In this document: piece after piece, positions 44,898 to 54,660 of the stretch
Layout: every line of letters starts with the position of its first letter
Position numbering within the stretch: position 1 is the first letter of the stretch
DNA from: Kocuria sp.
GTDB taxonomy: Bacteria; Actinomycetota; Actinomycetes; Actinomycetales; Micrococcaceae
Direction of reading: 5' to 3'
Length of the DNA stretch: 64,000 nucleotides
NCBI GenBank assembly: GCA_030524035.1
Contig: JAUNHG010000004.1
Coordinates: 1 to 64,000 of the forward strand
The notes under the pieces: model-generated
The model's database searches: none
What the model was told of the DNA's origin: nothing
What the model saw: only the letters and a program-made list of their open reading frames with translations
Translations under genes and position numbers: made by a program

Positions 44898-46161
44898 AGG
44901 GCCGTAAAGCCTCTGGAATCACCACGGAACCATCGGCCTGCTGGTGAGTTTCCAGGATCGCTACCAACCAACGAGTGGTAGCCAAAGTGCCGTTGAGCGT
45001 AGCCACGGCACGAGTCCCACCCTTTTTGACCTTGCCATCCACCGTGGTGTCCGCCAGGCGCTCCCGAATATTGAGCCGACGCGCCTGGTAGGTGGTGCAG
45101 TTGGATGTAGAGGTCAGCTCCCGGTAGCGGCGCTGCGTGGGAATCCACGCCTCGCAGTCGAATTTCCGGGCGGCGGAGGTACCCAAGTCCCCGGCGGCAG
45201 TATCAATCACGCGGTAGGCAAGCCCACATGCCTGCAACATCTGTTCTTCCCACTCCAACAGCCGTGCGTGCTCCTGCTCAGCCTCGTCCGGGCTGCAGTA
45301 GATGAACATCTCCAACTTATTGAACTGGTGCACCCGAATGATGCCCCGAGTGTCCTTACCCGCCGAGCCAGCCTCACGCCGGTAGCAGGAGGACCACCCG
45401 GCGTACCGGAGGGGACCATCAGATAAATCCAGGATTTCATCCGCGTGGTACCCAGCAATCGCCACCTCGGAGGTACCCACTAAATACAGGTCGTCCTTTT
45501 CCAGGCGGTAAATCTCGGCATCGTGCTCCACATCAAACCCGGTGCCAGCCATGATTTCCGGACGCACCAGGGTCGGTGTGGTCAGGCTGATGAAATTGTT
45601 ATCCACCGCAAGGTCCTGCCCCATGCGCAGCAAAGCGGTTTCCAACCGGGCAATATCACGCTTCAAGAAATAAAAACGGGAGCCCCCCACTTTCGCGCCA
45701 CGTTCCATGTCAATGCCGTCCACCAGCTCACCGATGGCTAAGTGATCCCGGGGCTCAAAACCTTCTGCCTCAAAATCACGCACTGTGCCCACGTGCTTGA
45801 TCACGGTGTAATCATCTTCACCACCGGTGGGCACACCGTCGACCACCAGGTTGGGCATGGCCTTCAGAAGCTGATCGATAGCTTCCTGAGCCTCCGTTGA
45901 TCGAGTTTCAGCATCCTTGACCCGCGCAGCAAGGTCTTTCACCTCAGCCAGCAAAGCCTGTTTCTGCTCGCCCTGAGCCTGCGCAACTTGCTTACCAAAC
46001 ACTTTCTGTTCAGCACGCAGGTTTTCGTAATCAGTGATCGCCGCACGCCGCGCGGCATCAGCCTCCAAAACTTGATCCACGGTGTCAGTGGGCAAGCCAC
46101 GGGCTGCCTGGGATGCACGGAACTGGTCGGGATGTTCGCGAAGAAGATTGATGTCGATCAC
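44857..46161 (-). CDS. serS: Seryl-tRNA synthetase
   Basis: The 434-residue class II enzyme has an N-terminal coiled-coil arm (residues ~35–105) and the catalytic core with [15 protein letters not shown], motif 2 [42 protein letters not shown], and motif 3 [18 protein letters not shown] 46161 follows TACCCT by seven bases, so it is probably leaderless. The 3' end is duplicated upstream at 42.9 kb and the diacylglycerol kinase gene is divergent. Confidence 0.97.
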   Translation of the reverse strand: MIDINLLREHPDQFRASQAARGLPTDTVDQVLEADAARRAAITDYENLRAEQKVFGKQVAQAQGEQKQALLAEVKDLAARVKDAETRSTEAQEAIDQLLKAMPNLVVDGVPTGGEDDYTVIKHVGTVRDFEAEGFEPRDHLAIGELVDGIDMERGAKVGGSRFYFLKRDIARLETALLRMGQDLAVDNNFISLTTPTLVRPEIMAGTGFDVEHDAEIYRLEKDDLYLVGTSEVAIAGYHADEILDLSDGPLRYAGWSSCYRREAGSAGKDTRGIIRVHQFNKLEMFIYCSPDEAEQEHARLLEWEEQMLQACGLAYRVIDTAAGDLGTSAARKFDCEAWIPTQRRYRELTSTSNCTTYQARRLNIRERLADTTVDGKVKKGGTRAVATLNGTLATTRWLVAILETHQQADGSVVIPEALRPYMRHQDRIQVVNP

Positions 46162-46168
46162 GTGTGCC

Positions 46169-46174
46169 AGGGTA
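46169..46174 (-). promoter_or_regulatory. -10 box for leaderless serS
   Basis: On the minus strand TACCCT is followed by seven bases and GTG 46161, with no Shine-Dalgarno. Confidence 0.5.
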
Positions 46175-46316
46175 TCCGAGTATTCTCGAAAATACGGCCC
46201 CGCCCAAGGGCGGCAGAGTCCCTGTTGCGCTGTTTCTTTCCAGCCCACCTGTAGCGTGGAGGAAGCCCAGCAGCAGGATTAATTGTGGTTCATTGCCCTT
46301 GACAAGGAGTACCTCT

Positions 46317-47276
46317 GTGACATCCTCGACGTCGCCGCAGCGCGTGGCAGTCGTGATCAATCCCTCGAAATATGGCGCCGACTCCGCCCGGGACACCATT
46401 GTGGTGACGTGCCGTAAAGCCGGATGGCCGGACCCCATATTCCATGAAACCACCGTGGACGATCCCGGAACTTCTATGGCTCAAGCAGCCCTGGCTGATG
46501 GTGCGGATGTGGTCTTGGCCGCCGGTGGTGACGGCACCGTACGCACGGTGGCAGAGGTCATGGCACACTCCGGGACCCCCCTGGGATTGATTCCCTTGGG
46601 GACCGGTAACCTGCTGGCCCGCAATCTCGGAGCACATCTGGGCGATATCCACCACTCCGTGGATGTTGCCCTGTTCGGCGATCAACGACACCTGGATATG
46701 GTGTCTTTCACCACTGAAAATATGCGGGGTGAGTCCTTTACCCATGCTTTGTGCGTGATGGGTGGGGCGGGGTTCGACGCCGAAATTATGTCCAACACCC
46801 GGGACGAATTGAAACGTCAAATCGGATGGATGGCTTACACCGAAGCCGGGATGCGGCGGTTGGCCGTAGACCCCGTATGGACGCGGTACAGCATCGACGA
46901 CGGCCCGTGGCAAACTAAGCGCCTACGTTCCATCATGGCAGCCAACTGTGGTGTGCTGACCGGGGGGCTGGTTCTGGTGCCAGACGCAAAGCTCAATGAC
47001 GGTCTGATGGATGTGGTGGTTATTGCCCCCCGCGGCCCCCTGGGTTGGGTGAGCTTAACCAGCAAGATTATTTTTAAACAACGCCACGATTTGCCGTCCA
47101 TGGAGCACTACGCGTGCAAGAAATTACGGGTGGAATTCCATAAACCCACCGAATCTCAAATCGATGGTGACGGCTTGGGTCGAGTGACTTTCTTTGAAGC
47201 GAAGATCATGCCCGAGGCGCTGGCCCTCCAAGTTCCGCCCTCGCAAGGGGACAGCGAAAATGACGTAATTCGGTAG
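46317..47276 (+). CDS. Diacylglycerol kinase-family lipid kinase
   Basis: The 319-residue product has the DAGK catalytic domain: VAVVINPSKYGADSARDTI, then VLAAGGDGTVRTVAEVMAHS and LGLIPLGTGNLLARNLG. A C-terminal beta domain (LVLVPDAKLNDGLMDVVVIAPRG … IDGDGLGRV) follows. It probably phosphorylates diacylglycerol or a related lipid in phosphatidylinositol-mannoside/phospholipid metabolism. GTG 46317 has AAGGAG seven bases upstream. The serS–DAGK pairing is typical of Corynebacterium. Confidence 0.92.
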   Translation: MTSSTSPQRVAVVINPSKYGADSARDTIVVTCRKAGWPDPIFHETTVDDPGTSMAQAALADGADVVLAAGGDGTVRTVAEVMAHSGTPLGLIPLGTGNLLARNLGAHLGDIHHSVDVALFGDQRHLDMVSFTTENMRGESFTHALCVMGGAGFDAEIMSNTRDELKRQIGWMAYTEAGMRRLAVDPVWTRYSIDDGPWQTKRLRSIMAANCGVLTGGLVLVPDAKLNDGLMDVVVIAPRGPLGWVSLTSKIIFKQRHDLPSMEHYACKKLRVEFHKPTESQIDGDGLGRVTFFEAKIMPEALALQVPPSQGDSENDVIR

Positions 47277-47302
47277 CAAACGCGCTGTGTGGGCACGAAT
47301 TG

Positions 47303-48703
47303 TCACGCAGCGGCCGCCACACCGAAAATCGCTACCGAGAGCACAAACCCCACCACACCAATGATGGTCTCCAGCACTGTCCAGGTTTTGAACGTAGTTT
47401 TCACATCCATGTCCAGAAGCCTGCTAACCAACCAAAACCCGGAATCGTTGACATGCGAAAGCGCCACAGAGCCCGCAGCGACAGCCAACACCAAAGCAGC
47501 CACCTGCACCTGGTTGTAGTCACCTGCCAGAATCGCCGGAGCCACCAAACCGGAAGCAGTGGTCAACGCCACCGTGGCCGAACCTTGCGCCACCCGCAAG
47601 AGCAGCGAAATCAGGAACCCAGCAACGATCACCGGCACGCCCAGGTCGGACAGCACGTCAGCTAGAGCGTCACCAATCCCGGACGTGCGCAGCACACCAC
47701 CAAACATGCCACCCGCGCCGGTAATCAGGATGACCGAGCACACTGGAGCAAGGGCCGATTCAAACGTCTTCTCCAGCGCAGAACCACTCACACCACGCGC
47801 AGTACCAATCACTAACGCCGCCACCACCACCGTGATGGTCAGCGCAATGGGGGTCTGACCGATAGCCACGAGGGCTTGATACCACAAAGCCTCCCCCACC
47901 GATTCATGCAAGGCACCCGACCCAAGAAGGGTGGACAGCCCCGTGTTGAGGAAAATCAGCACCACGGGGAGCAGCAGGATTAACACCACCGTGGTGGTCT
48001 TAGGTGGATTCTGAACATCTTCAGCTTTGCCCAAAATCTCAGGTACAGGCAGGGGAATGCGTTGTCCCGCAAACAACCCAAAAAGGTAAGAGCTCAGGTA
48101 CCAGGCGGGCAACGCAACTAACAAGCCCAGCAACAACACCACACCCACGTTGGCTTCAAAGAACGACGCTGCCGCCACCGGTCCGGGGTGCGGTGGCAAG
48201 AAGATATGCATGGCAGAGAACGCACCCACCGCGGGCAGCGCGTAACGCAGCACCGAACCACCCAACCTCCGCGCCACGGAAAAGACCACCGGCAGCATGA
48301 CCACCAGACCGGCGTCAAAGAAAATGGGAAGACCAAACAACAGGGACGCCACACCCAACGCTAAAGGGGCGCGCTTTTCCCCCAGGAGCCCTACGAGCTT
48401 GTCCGCCAACACCTGTGCGCCGCCGGAGGTTTCCAGAAGGCGGCCAAGCATTGCCCCCAAGCCCACGAGCAGGGCCACACCAGCCAGGGTGTTCCCAAAG
48501 CCGGAAGTGAGCACCGGGACCACGGCGTTCAAGGGAATTCCAGCAACCACTGCGGTGAGTGCACTGACCACAATCAAGGCCAGGAAAGCATGCACCCTAC
48601 ATTTGATGATCAACACTAAGAGCACCGCGATGGCTGTTACGGCGATCGCCAGGAGCGGCCCGGCGGTTAGGCCCTGTTCCCAGCCTTCAAGTTCTTCAAT
48701 CAT
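47303..48703 (-). CDS. gntP: Gluconate:H+ symporter, GntP family
   Basis: The 466-residue permease has 12 or more hydrophobic segments and GntP-family features: GLGAMLGRLLETSGGAQVLA, LFGLPIFFDAGLVVMLPVVF, the conserved LPPHPGPVAAA, and VALTTASGLVAP with SHVNDSGFWLVSR. It should take up gluconate or a related aldonate. It is convergent with the lipid kinase, 26 bp apart, and follows pheA on the same strand. Confidence 0.94.
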   Translation of the reverse strand: MIEELEGWEQGLTAGPLLAIAVTAIAVLLVLIIKCRVHAFLALIVVSALTAVVAGIPLNAVVPVLTSGFGNTLAGVALLVGLGAMLGRLLETSGGAQVLADKLVGLLGEKRAPLALGVASLLFGLPIFFDAGLVVMLPVVFSVARRLGGSVLRYALPAVGAFSAMHIFLPPHPGPVAAASFFEANVGVVLLLGLLVALPAWYLSSYLFGLFAGQRIPLPVPEILGKAEDVQNPPKTTTVVLILLLPVVLIFLNTGLSTLLGSGALHESVGEALWYQALVAIGQTPIALTITVVVAALVIGTARGVSGSALEKTFESALAPVCSVILITGAGGMFGGVLRTSGIGDALADVLSDLGVPVIVAGFLISLLLRVAQGSATVALTTASGLVAPAILAGDYNQVQVAALVLAVAAGSVALSHVNDSGFWLVSRLLDMDVKTTFKTWTVLETIIGVVGFVLSVAIFGVAAAA

Positions 48704-48750
48704 GGCAACTCCCGTGTCCGGCGTCAGTGGTGTGGATGCCCGGCTGTTGA

Positions 48751-49674
48751 TCAGGTAACACGCAGGGAAGCCACCCAGTCACGTGCCTGCGTAAAAGCGC
48801 TGTCCGTGTGGTGGGAAGCCACCGTGGCGGCCTTACCATCCGCCCTGGGGTAGGACCCCAAAAAACGGGTGCTGGGGCATATCCTGCGCAACCCCACAAG
48901 TGCTTCCGCCACGCGTTCGTCCTGAACATGGCCGTCCACATCCACACTGAAGAAATACTCCCCCAGGTAATTACCCGTGGGCCGGGACTCCAAACGACTC
49001 AGGTTAACCCCACGTGTGGAGAACTGCTCCAGGATCTCCATTAACGCACCAGCACGGTCCTCCCACAAAGGAATCACCAATGTGGTGCGATCCGCCCCGG
49101 TGCGCGGCGGAAGGGGAGCGTCAACCGTCCCCAAATGCACAAAACGAGTCACGGCATCAGGGTTATCGCCAATATTTTCCGCCAAGACCACTAATTCGGG
49201 GTGGGCTTCGCTCACATTGGGGCCACAAATCGCGGCGTCGTACGTGACCGTGGAATCCCCCAGGAGCCCCACCGCTGCAGCCGCCGTTGAAGCCGCCGGA
49301 AGGTACTCAGAATCCGGAATATGACCCTGTGCCCATTGCCGCACCTGAGCCCACGCGTGGGAGTGAGTGGATACCGCACGAACATCACCCAACGGCATGA
49401 TCTGACGAGCCACCAGATTAAAGCGGATGGGCACCAGCATTTCCGCCAGTATTCGGACTTCTGCCCCTACCGCAACCGCATCCAAAGTGGCGGAGACCCC
49501 ACCTTCCACGGAATTCTCAATCGGGACAACCACAGAATCCACGTGCCCTTCCCGCAAAGCCGTTAAAGCAGCGGGAACGGAGTTGAGGGGCACGTGATCC
49601 GTTCCGTGGGGATCAATATGCCGCAAGGCCACCTGTGTGAACGTTCCGGGAGGGCCAAGGTAGGCGATAGTCAT
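48751..49674 (-). CDS. pheA: Prephenate dehydratase
   Basis: The 307-residue monofunctional enzyme converts prephenate to phenylpyruvate. The PDT domain has AYLGPPGTFTQVALRH, VPIENSVEGGVSATLDA, and the catalytic Thr-Arg-Phe in DAVTRFVHLG. A regulatory ACT domain follows (ALMEILEQFSTRGVNLSRLE with SRPTGNYLGEYFF), normally the phenylalanine-feedback site. It begins 14 bp after the rhodanese gene, with which it is probably co-transcribed. Confidence 0.97.
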   Translation of the reverse strand: MTIAYLGPPGTFTQVALRHIDPHGTDHVPLNSVPAALTALREGHVDSVVVPIENSVEGGVSATLDAVAVGAEVRILAEMLVPIRFNLVARQIMPLGDVRAVSTHSHAWAQVRQWAQGHIPDSEYLPAASTAAAAVGLLGDSTVTYDAAICGPNVSEAHPELVVLAENIGDNPDAVTRFVHLGTVDAPLPPRTGADRTTLVIPLWEDRAGALMEILEQFSTRGVNLSRLESRPTGNYLGEYFFSVDVDGHVQDERVAEALVGLRRICPSTRFLGSYPRADGKAATVASHHTDSAFTQARDWVASLRVT

Positions 49675-49688
49675 GGGCGCGGGCTACG

Positions 49689-50024
49689 TCACTTAACGGT
49701 GGGGTCCGCACCATTTTCGGACACCATGGGCTTCTGCGCATCTGCCCACGCACCCATACCACCCAACACATTGATGGGGTCAAAACCCGATTCTGCTAAG
49801 AACGACGTCGCCCGCAAGGACCGCCCGCCGGAACGGCAAATCACATAAACATCCTGATCCACAGGCACTTCCCCGTAGCGTTCAGATAACTCACCCAACG
49901 GAATATGCTGCGCACCGGGAATATGCCCGGCTTCCCACTCAAAGTCCTCCCGGACATCCAGGATCTTGGCATCCTGCGGAACTTCCTCCACAGAGGCGCT
50001 GGGGAGATTATTGACGTTATCCAC
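49689..50024 (-). CDS. Rhodanese-like domain protein
   Basis: The 111-residue single-domain product carries LDVREDFEWEAGHIPGAQHIP, and the active-site loop VICRSGGRS contains the catalytic Cys. It could transfer sulfane sulfur; the acceptor is unknown. GTG 50024 has AAAGG upstream. Confidence 0.92.
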   Translation of the reverse strand: MDNVNNLPSASVEEVPQDAKILDVREDFEWEAGHIPGAQHIPLGELSERYGEVPVDQDVYVICRSGGRSLRATSFLAESGFDPINVLGGMGAWADAQKPMVSENGADPTVK

Positions 50025-50193
50025 GGGGAACTACCTTTCCGAACACAGGGACAGACAGGGAGTGCCTGACCGTACCCTGAAATATCAGTGTTGTTGTACT
50101 AACTCCCCAGGGTACGCACACTCGGGGACGTCGTGGGCATTTGTGCATTGATCTGCCCTAGCCTGGGATAGATCCACGCGTTAGGAACCTGCC

Positions 50194-50502
50194 ATGACCG
50201 AGCCCAACCAACACCTTGCACCCTACACGGGGGTGTCCTTGATCTTCTCAGCCTTATCTAACCCCGCACGGTCAGCCATTGTGCACCGGCTCACGCAATC
50301 TCCGTGCTTTGTGGGGGAAATCGTGGAACACCTGGGAATGCCACAACCTTTGGTTTCCCAACACCTTAAAGTGCTGCGGGAAGCACACTTAGTGCGTGCG
50401 GTGCGGCAAGGCCGCCAACACCGCTACGAACTCGCGGACGAGCACGTCACACACCTTTTTTTGGATGCTTTCCACCACACTCACGAACAGCCAGCCACAT
50501 AA
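50194..50502 (+). CDS. ArsR/SmtB-family regulator
   Basis: The 102-residue winged-helix protein has LSNPARSAIVHRLTQSPCFVGEIVEHLGM, recognition helix PLVSQHLKVLREAHLVRAVRQG, and a His-rich C-terminus (HVTHLFLDAFHHTHE). The terminal histidines suggest metal sensing (zinc-type alpha-5 site). It converges with the UvrA-like gene and overlaps its 3' end by 22 bp. No metal transporter is adjacent. Confidence 0.88.
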   Translation: MTEPNQHLAPYTGVSLIFSALSNPARSAIVHRLTQSPCFVGEIVEHLGMPQPLVSQHLKVLREAHLVRAVRQGRQHRYELADEHVTHLFLDAFHHTHEQPAT

Positions 50503-52892
50503 TCGGCCAGGTGTTGACCAGTGATGGTCGCAGCCTGTCCCACCAGGCCCTCAGGCGTTCCCTCAAAAACCACCTGACCGCCATCGCTGCCAGCGCCCGG
50601 CCCAAGGTCGATCACCCAATCCGCATGCGCCATAACCGCTTGATGATGCTCAATCACCACCACGGTTTTGCCTGAGTCAACCAGAGCATCCAACATGTTC
50701 AGCAGGTGATCCACATCCGCCATATGCAAGCCCGTAGTGGGTTCATCCAGAACATAAATCTCACCCTTGTTCCCCAGGTTGGCGGCCAGTTTAAGTCGCT
50801 GCCGCTCCCCACCAGAAAGTGTGGTTAACGGCTGACCAAGCGTGATGTAGCCCAGGCCGACGTCATCCAACCGCGTCAAAATCTTATGTGCGGCGGGAAC
50901 ACGGGCCTCCTGAGCCTCCGGGGTTGCGCCGCCGAAGAATTCGCGCGCCTGCGCTACGGATAGCGAAAGCACCTGGCTAATGTTTTTGCCGCCTAGCGTG
51001 TGTTCAAGCACCGCGGGGTGGAACCTCTTGCCTTCGCAGTCCTCACAATCGGTAGCCACCCCGGCCATCGTCGCCAAGTCCGTGTACATCACCCCCGCGC
51101 CTTTGCAGGTGGGGCAGGCGCCTTCCGAATTCGCGCTGAACAAGGCAGGCTTCACCCCATTGGCTTTGGCAAAGGCCTTCCGAATGGGATCCAGCAACCC
51201 TGTATACGTCGCAGGATTAGACCGCCGCGAACCGGTGATAGCACCTTGATCAATCGCGATCACAGGCTCAGTCGTAGCGTCAGCCAGGAAGCCGTGTATC
51301 AAGGTGCTTTTACCGGAACCAGCCACACCAGTCACCACCGTGAGCACGCCAAGAGGAATATCGACATCAACGTGGCGCAGGTTGTGCCTGGTGGCGTTGC
51401 GAATTTCGATGGCCCCGGAGGCGGTGCGCACAGAATCCTTCAGCGCAGCTCGATCCCCCAAATGGCGGCCTGTCAGGGTGTCACTTTGTCGTAAGCCCTC
51501 CACTGTGCCCTCAAAGACTATTTCGCCACCTGCGCTCCCCGCGCCAGGACCCAGATCCACCACATGATCAGCAATCACAACGGTCTCCGGCTTGTGTTCA
51601 ACCACCAGGACGGTGTTTCCCTTATCCCGCAGCCGCAATAACAAAGCGTTCATCCGCTGAATATCATGCGGATGCAATCCCACAGTAGGCTCATCAAACA
51701 CATAGGTGATATCCGTTAGCGGTGACCCCAAATGACGAATCATTTTGATGCGTTGCGCTTCACCACCGGATAACGACGACGCCGATCGCTCTAACGTCAC
51801 ATACCCCAATCCGATCTGAACAAAGGAATCCAGCAGTTCAGTCAAAGATTTCAATAACGGCACCACGGAGTCGTCGTCAATGCCTTGCACCCACTGTGCA
51901 AGATCGCCAATCTGCATAGCGCACGCATCCGCGATAGAAATTCCCGCAATTGTGCAGGAACGTGCCGCCTCGTTCAGTCTGGTGCCACCGCAATCCGGGC
52001 AGGCCGCAAACGTAACCGCCCGGTCCACAAAGGCCCGAATGTGCGGCTGCAGAGATTCCCGCTCCTTAGATAGCATAGATTTCTGAATACGAGAAATGAC
52101 ACCCTCGTACGTCAGGTTAATTCCATCTACTACGATTTTAGTGGGCTCTCGGTATAACAGATCATGGAGCTCTTTCTGCGAGAACTTGCCGATCGGTTTA
52201 TCCATGTCAAAGTAACCAGATCCCCCATAGATGCGCCCATGCCAGCCATCCATAGAGTACCCGGGAACAATCAAACCCCCATCATTCAATGATTTTTTAG
52301 CATCAAAAATGGCGGTTAAATCAATATCAGACACACGACCCAAGCCCTCACACGCCGGGCACATACCGCCGGTAATATTAAATTCGCGACGCTCCTTCAC
52401 CTCCTTACCACCTTTGGAAAAGGTCACCGCACCCTTACCGCTCATGGAGGCCACATTAAAGGAAAACGCCTTCGGCGAACCGACATGCGGCGTCCCCAGG
52501 CGACTGAACAGAATCCGCAGCATGGCATTGGCGTCGGTCACAGTACCCACCGTGGAACGCGCATTAGCACCCAAGCGTTCCTGATCCACAACAATCGCAG
52601 TTGTTAACCCCTCCAAAACGTCAACGTCGGGGCGCGCCATGGATGGCATAAATCCTTGAATAAAGCTGCTATATGTTTCATTCATTAACCTTTGGGACTC
52701 GGCAGCAATCGTGCCAAACACCAGCGAACTTTTCCCAGACCCAGACACCCCAGTGAACACAGTGAGTTGGCGTTTAGGAATCAGAACATCCACACCTGTG
52801 AGGTTGTTTTCCCGCGCACCCTGCACGCGAATATATTCATGAGCGCTCGCGACACCGGAAGTTAAAGTTTGTGCTTGTGGGGCTGATTTCAT
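50481..52892 (-). CDS. UvrA-like ABC ATPase (UvrA2/drug-resistance type)
   Basis: The ~803-residue product has two ABC ATPase halves. The first has Walker A GVSGSGKSSL and SLSGGEAQRIKMIRHLGSPLTDI; the second has GVAGSGKST and TLSGGERQRLKLAANLG. UvrA-type zinc clusters are present (CPACEGLG, CPDCGGT, CPTCKGAG). It is ~150 residues shorter than true UvrA, lacking most of the UvrB-binding/insertion region, as in UvrA paralogues linked to resistance against DNA-binding drugs. ATG 52892 has GGAG six bases upstream; earlier ATGs at 52904–52913 are possible. Confidence 0.88.
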   Translation of the reverse strand: MKSAPQAQTLTSGVASAHEYIRVQGARENNLTGVDVLIPKRQLTVFTGVSGSGKSSLVFGTIAAESQRLMNETYSSFIQGFMPSMARPDVDVLEGLTTAIVVDQERLGANARSTVGTVTDANAMLRILFSRLGTPHVGSPKAFSFNVASMSGKGAVTFSKGGKEVKERREFNITGGMCPACEGLGRVSDIDLTAIFDAKKSLNDGGLIVPGYSMDGWHGRIYGGSGYFDMDKPIGKFSQKELHDLLYREPTKIVVDGINLTYEGVISRIQKSMLSKERESLQPHIRAFVDRAVTFAACPDCGGTRLNEAARSCTIAGISIADACAMQIGDLAQWVQGIDDDSVVPLLKSLTELLDSFVQIGLGYVTLERSASSLSGGEAQRIKMIRHLGSPLTDITYVFDEPTVGLHPHDIQRMNALLLRLRDKGNTVLVVEHKPETVVIADHVVDLGPGAGSAGGEIVFEGTVEGLRQSDTLTGRHLGDRAALKDSVRTASGAIEIRNATRHNLRHVDVDIPLGVLTVVTGVAGSGKSTLIHGFLADATTEPVIAIDQGAITGSRRSNPATYTGLLDPIRKAFAKANGVKPALFSANSEGACPTCKGAGVMYTDLATMAGVATDCEDCEGKRFHPAVLEHTLGGKNISQVLSLSVAQAREFFGGATPEAQEARVPAAHKILTRLDDVGLGYITLGQPLTTLSGGERQRLKLAANLGNKGEIYVLDEPTTGLHMADVDHLLNMLDALVDSGKTVVVIEHHQAVMAHADWVIDLGPGAGSDGGQVVFEGTPEGLVGQAATITGQHLADYVAGCS

Positions 52893-53146
52893 CGTATTCT
52901 CCATCACCATCATCCCGATTTCAGGATCAGTTGCAGGCTTTTGCCATCCTGACGCCACAAAACCGGCTGTTTGAAACCCAACGTACGGCATCACCGCACC
53001 GTTTATTGTGCGCGAGGGATCACTCATCAGTTTCTGCGCACATAGCCTCACGCTAGCCGGGGTGCCTACTATGAACGAAAACCTGCCGGGCACAAGCCCG
53101 AATTCACCAAGGTGTCGATGCTGACACCCGCGTCAAGGAGTTTGTG

Positions 53147-54658
53147 ATGGCCAAACACACCGCCATAGCTTCCGGTAGCCCCTGCGTATCCGTCGACAGG
53201 ATTCAGGAGGTCCTCAAACGCACTCCCCGCGCTCTGTTGATTAACGGACAGTGGCGCGACGCTTCCGACGGCGGAACGTTCGACGTCGAAAACCCCGCCA
53301 CTGGCGAGGTTTTAGCCACCCTGGCCTCCGCCACACCGAGTGACGCACAAGCCGCTATAGATGCAGCCGCTCAAGCCCAAGAAAAATGGGGGCGAACCAC
53401 CCCCCGCGAGCGCTCCGAGATTCTGCGGAGGGCTTTTGATCTGGTGCAACAGCGTCGTGATGACCTTGCACTCCTGATGACCCTGGAAATGGGCAAACCA
53501 TTAGCTGAAGCCGATGGTGAAGTGACCTACGGTGGCGAGTTCCTCCGGTGGTTCGCAGAGGAAGCTGTGCGCCACTACGGACGTAGTGCCCCCGCCCCGG
53601 AAGGCAACCTGAACATCATGGTGCGCCCTAAACCGGTGGGGCCGTGTTACCTGATCACACCGTGGAACTTTCCCCTGGCCATGGCCACCCGCAAAGTGGC
53701 CCCTGCGGTAGCCGCCGGGTGCACTATGGTGTTGAAATCCGCCAAGCTCACACCGTTAACCTCCCAGTACTTTGCTCAAATCATGCTGGATGCCGGGCTG
53801 CCGGATGGTGTGCTGAATGTGGTGGCTTCCAGTTCCGCGTCCGCTGTGTCCGCACCGATCATGGCGGATTCCCGGCTGCGCAAGATCTCATTCACCGGCT
53901 CCACCCCCGTGGGTAAACAACTCATGAAAGATGCTGCAGACAACGTCCTGCGCACCTCCATGGAACTGGGCGGCAATGGTCCGCTGCTGGTGTTTAATGA
54001 CGCCGATCTGGACAAAGCGGTGGCAGGTACAGTGGCCGCCAAAATGCGCAACATGGGAGAAGCCTGCACCGCAGCCAACCGCATCTTGGTTCAGGAATCG
54101 ATTGCTGATGAATTCACTCAAAAGCTAGCGAGCAAACTGGCGGAATTGCCCGTGGGGGACGGCACCGTGGAAGACACCAAAGTCGGTCCACTGGTAGACG
54201 CCAAGGCGCTGGAGTCAGTCTCCGCTTTTGTGGATGATGCCGTCGCCAAGGGGGCACGTGTGGTCACCGGTGGACACCGTGTGGGGAATCAGGGGTATTT
54301 TTACGCCCCCACGGTGCTGACGAACGTCCCTGAAGACGCCCGGGTGTCGTGTGAAGAAATCTTTGGGCCTGTGGCCCCTGTTATAACGTTCACGGATGAG
54401 GACGACGCTGTCCGGATTGCCAACACCACCGAATATGGGCTGGCTTCCTACGTATTCACGGAGGATTACCGACGCGCCTACCGGGTGGCGGATCGCCTTG
54501 AGTTTGGGCTCATGGGGTTGAACGTGGGCGTGATTTCCAATGCTGCCGCACCGTTTGGCGGCGTGAAACAGTCCGGCGTTGGCCGTGAAGGCGGGGCAGA
54601 AGGCATTGGGGAGTACAGCACAGTCCAGTACATCGGTGTGGAAAACCCCTGGGAGTGA
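53147..54658 (+). CDS. NAD(P)-dependent succinate-semialdehyde dehydrogenase-type enzyme
   Basis: The 503-residue aldehyde dehydrogenase has FTGSTPVGKQLM in the cofactor-binding region, catalytic Glu in SMELGGNGPLLVFNDADLD and catalytic Cys in NMGEACTAANRIL. The EIFGPVAPVITF and GVKQSGVGREGG segments are typical of GabD-type enzymes. ATG 53147 has AAGGAG six bases upstream. The amidase begins two bases after its stop, so an aldehyde or semialdehyde from amide catabolism is a plausible substrate (inference). Confidence 0.9.
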   Translation: MAKHTAIASGSPCVSVDRIQEVLKRTPRALLINGQWRDASDGGTFDVENPATGEVLATLASATPSDAQAAIDAAAQAQEKWGRTTPRERSEILRRAFDLVQQRRDDLALLMTLEMGKPLAEADGEVTYGGEFLRWFAEEAVRHYGRSAPAPEGNLNIMVRPKPVGPCYLITPWNFPLAMATRKVAPAVAAGCTMVLKSAKLTPLTSQYFAQIMLDAGLPDGVLNVVASSSASAVSAPIMADSRLRKISFTGSTPVGKQLMKDAADNVLRTSMELGGNGPLLVFNDADLDKAVAGTVAAKMRNMGEACTAANRILVQESIADEFTQKLASKLAELPVGDGTVEDTKVGPLVDAKALESVSAFVDDAVAKGARVVTGGHRVGNQGYFYAPTVLTNVPEDARVSCEEIFGPVAPVITFTDEDDAVRIANTTEYGLASYVFTEDYRRAYRVADRLEFGLMGLNVGVISNAAAPFGGVKQSGVGREGGAEGIGEYSTVQYIGVENPWE

Positions 54659-54660
54659 CC

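Noticed and set aside
50481-52892. Annotation as the repair protein UvrA
   Set aside because: The protein is about 150 residues shorter than UvrA and lacks most of the insertion/UvrB-binding region. The UvrA-like paralogue is the better call.
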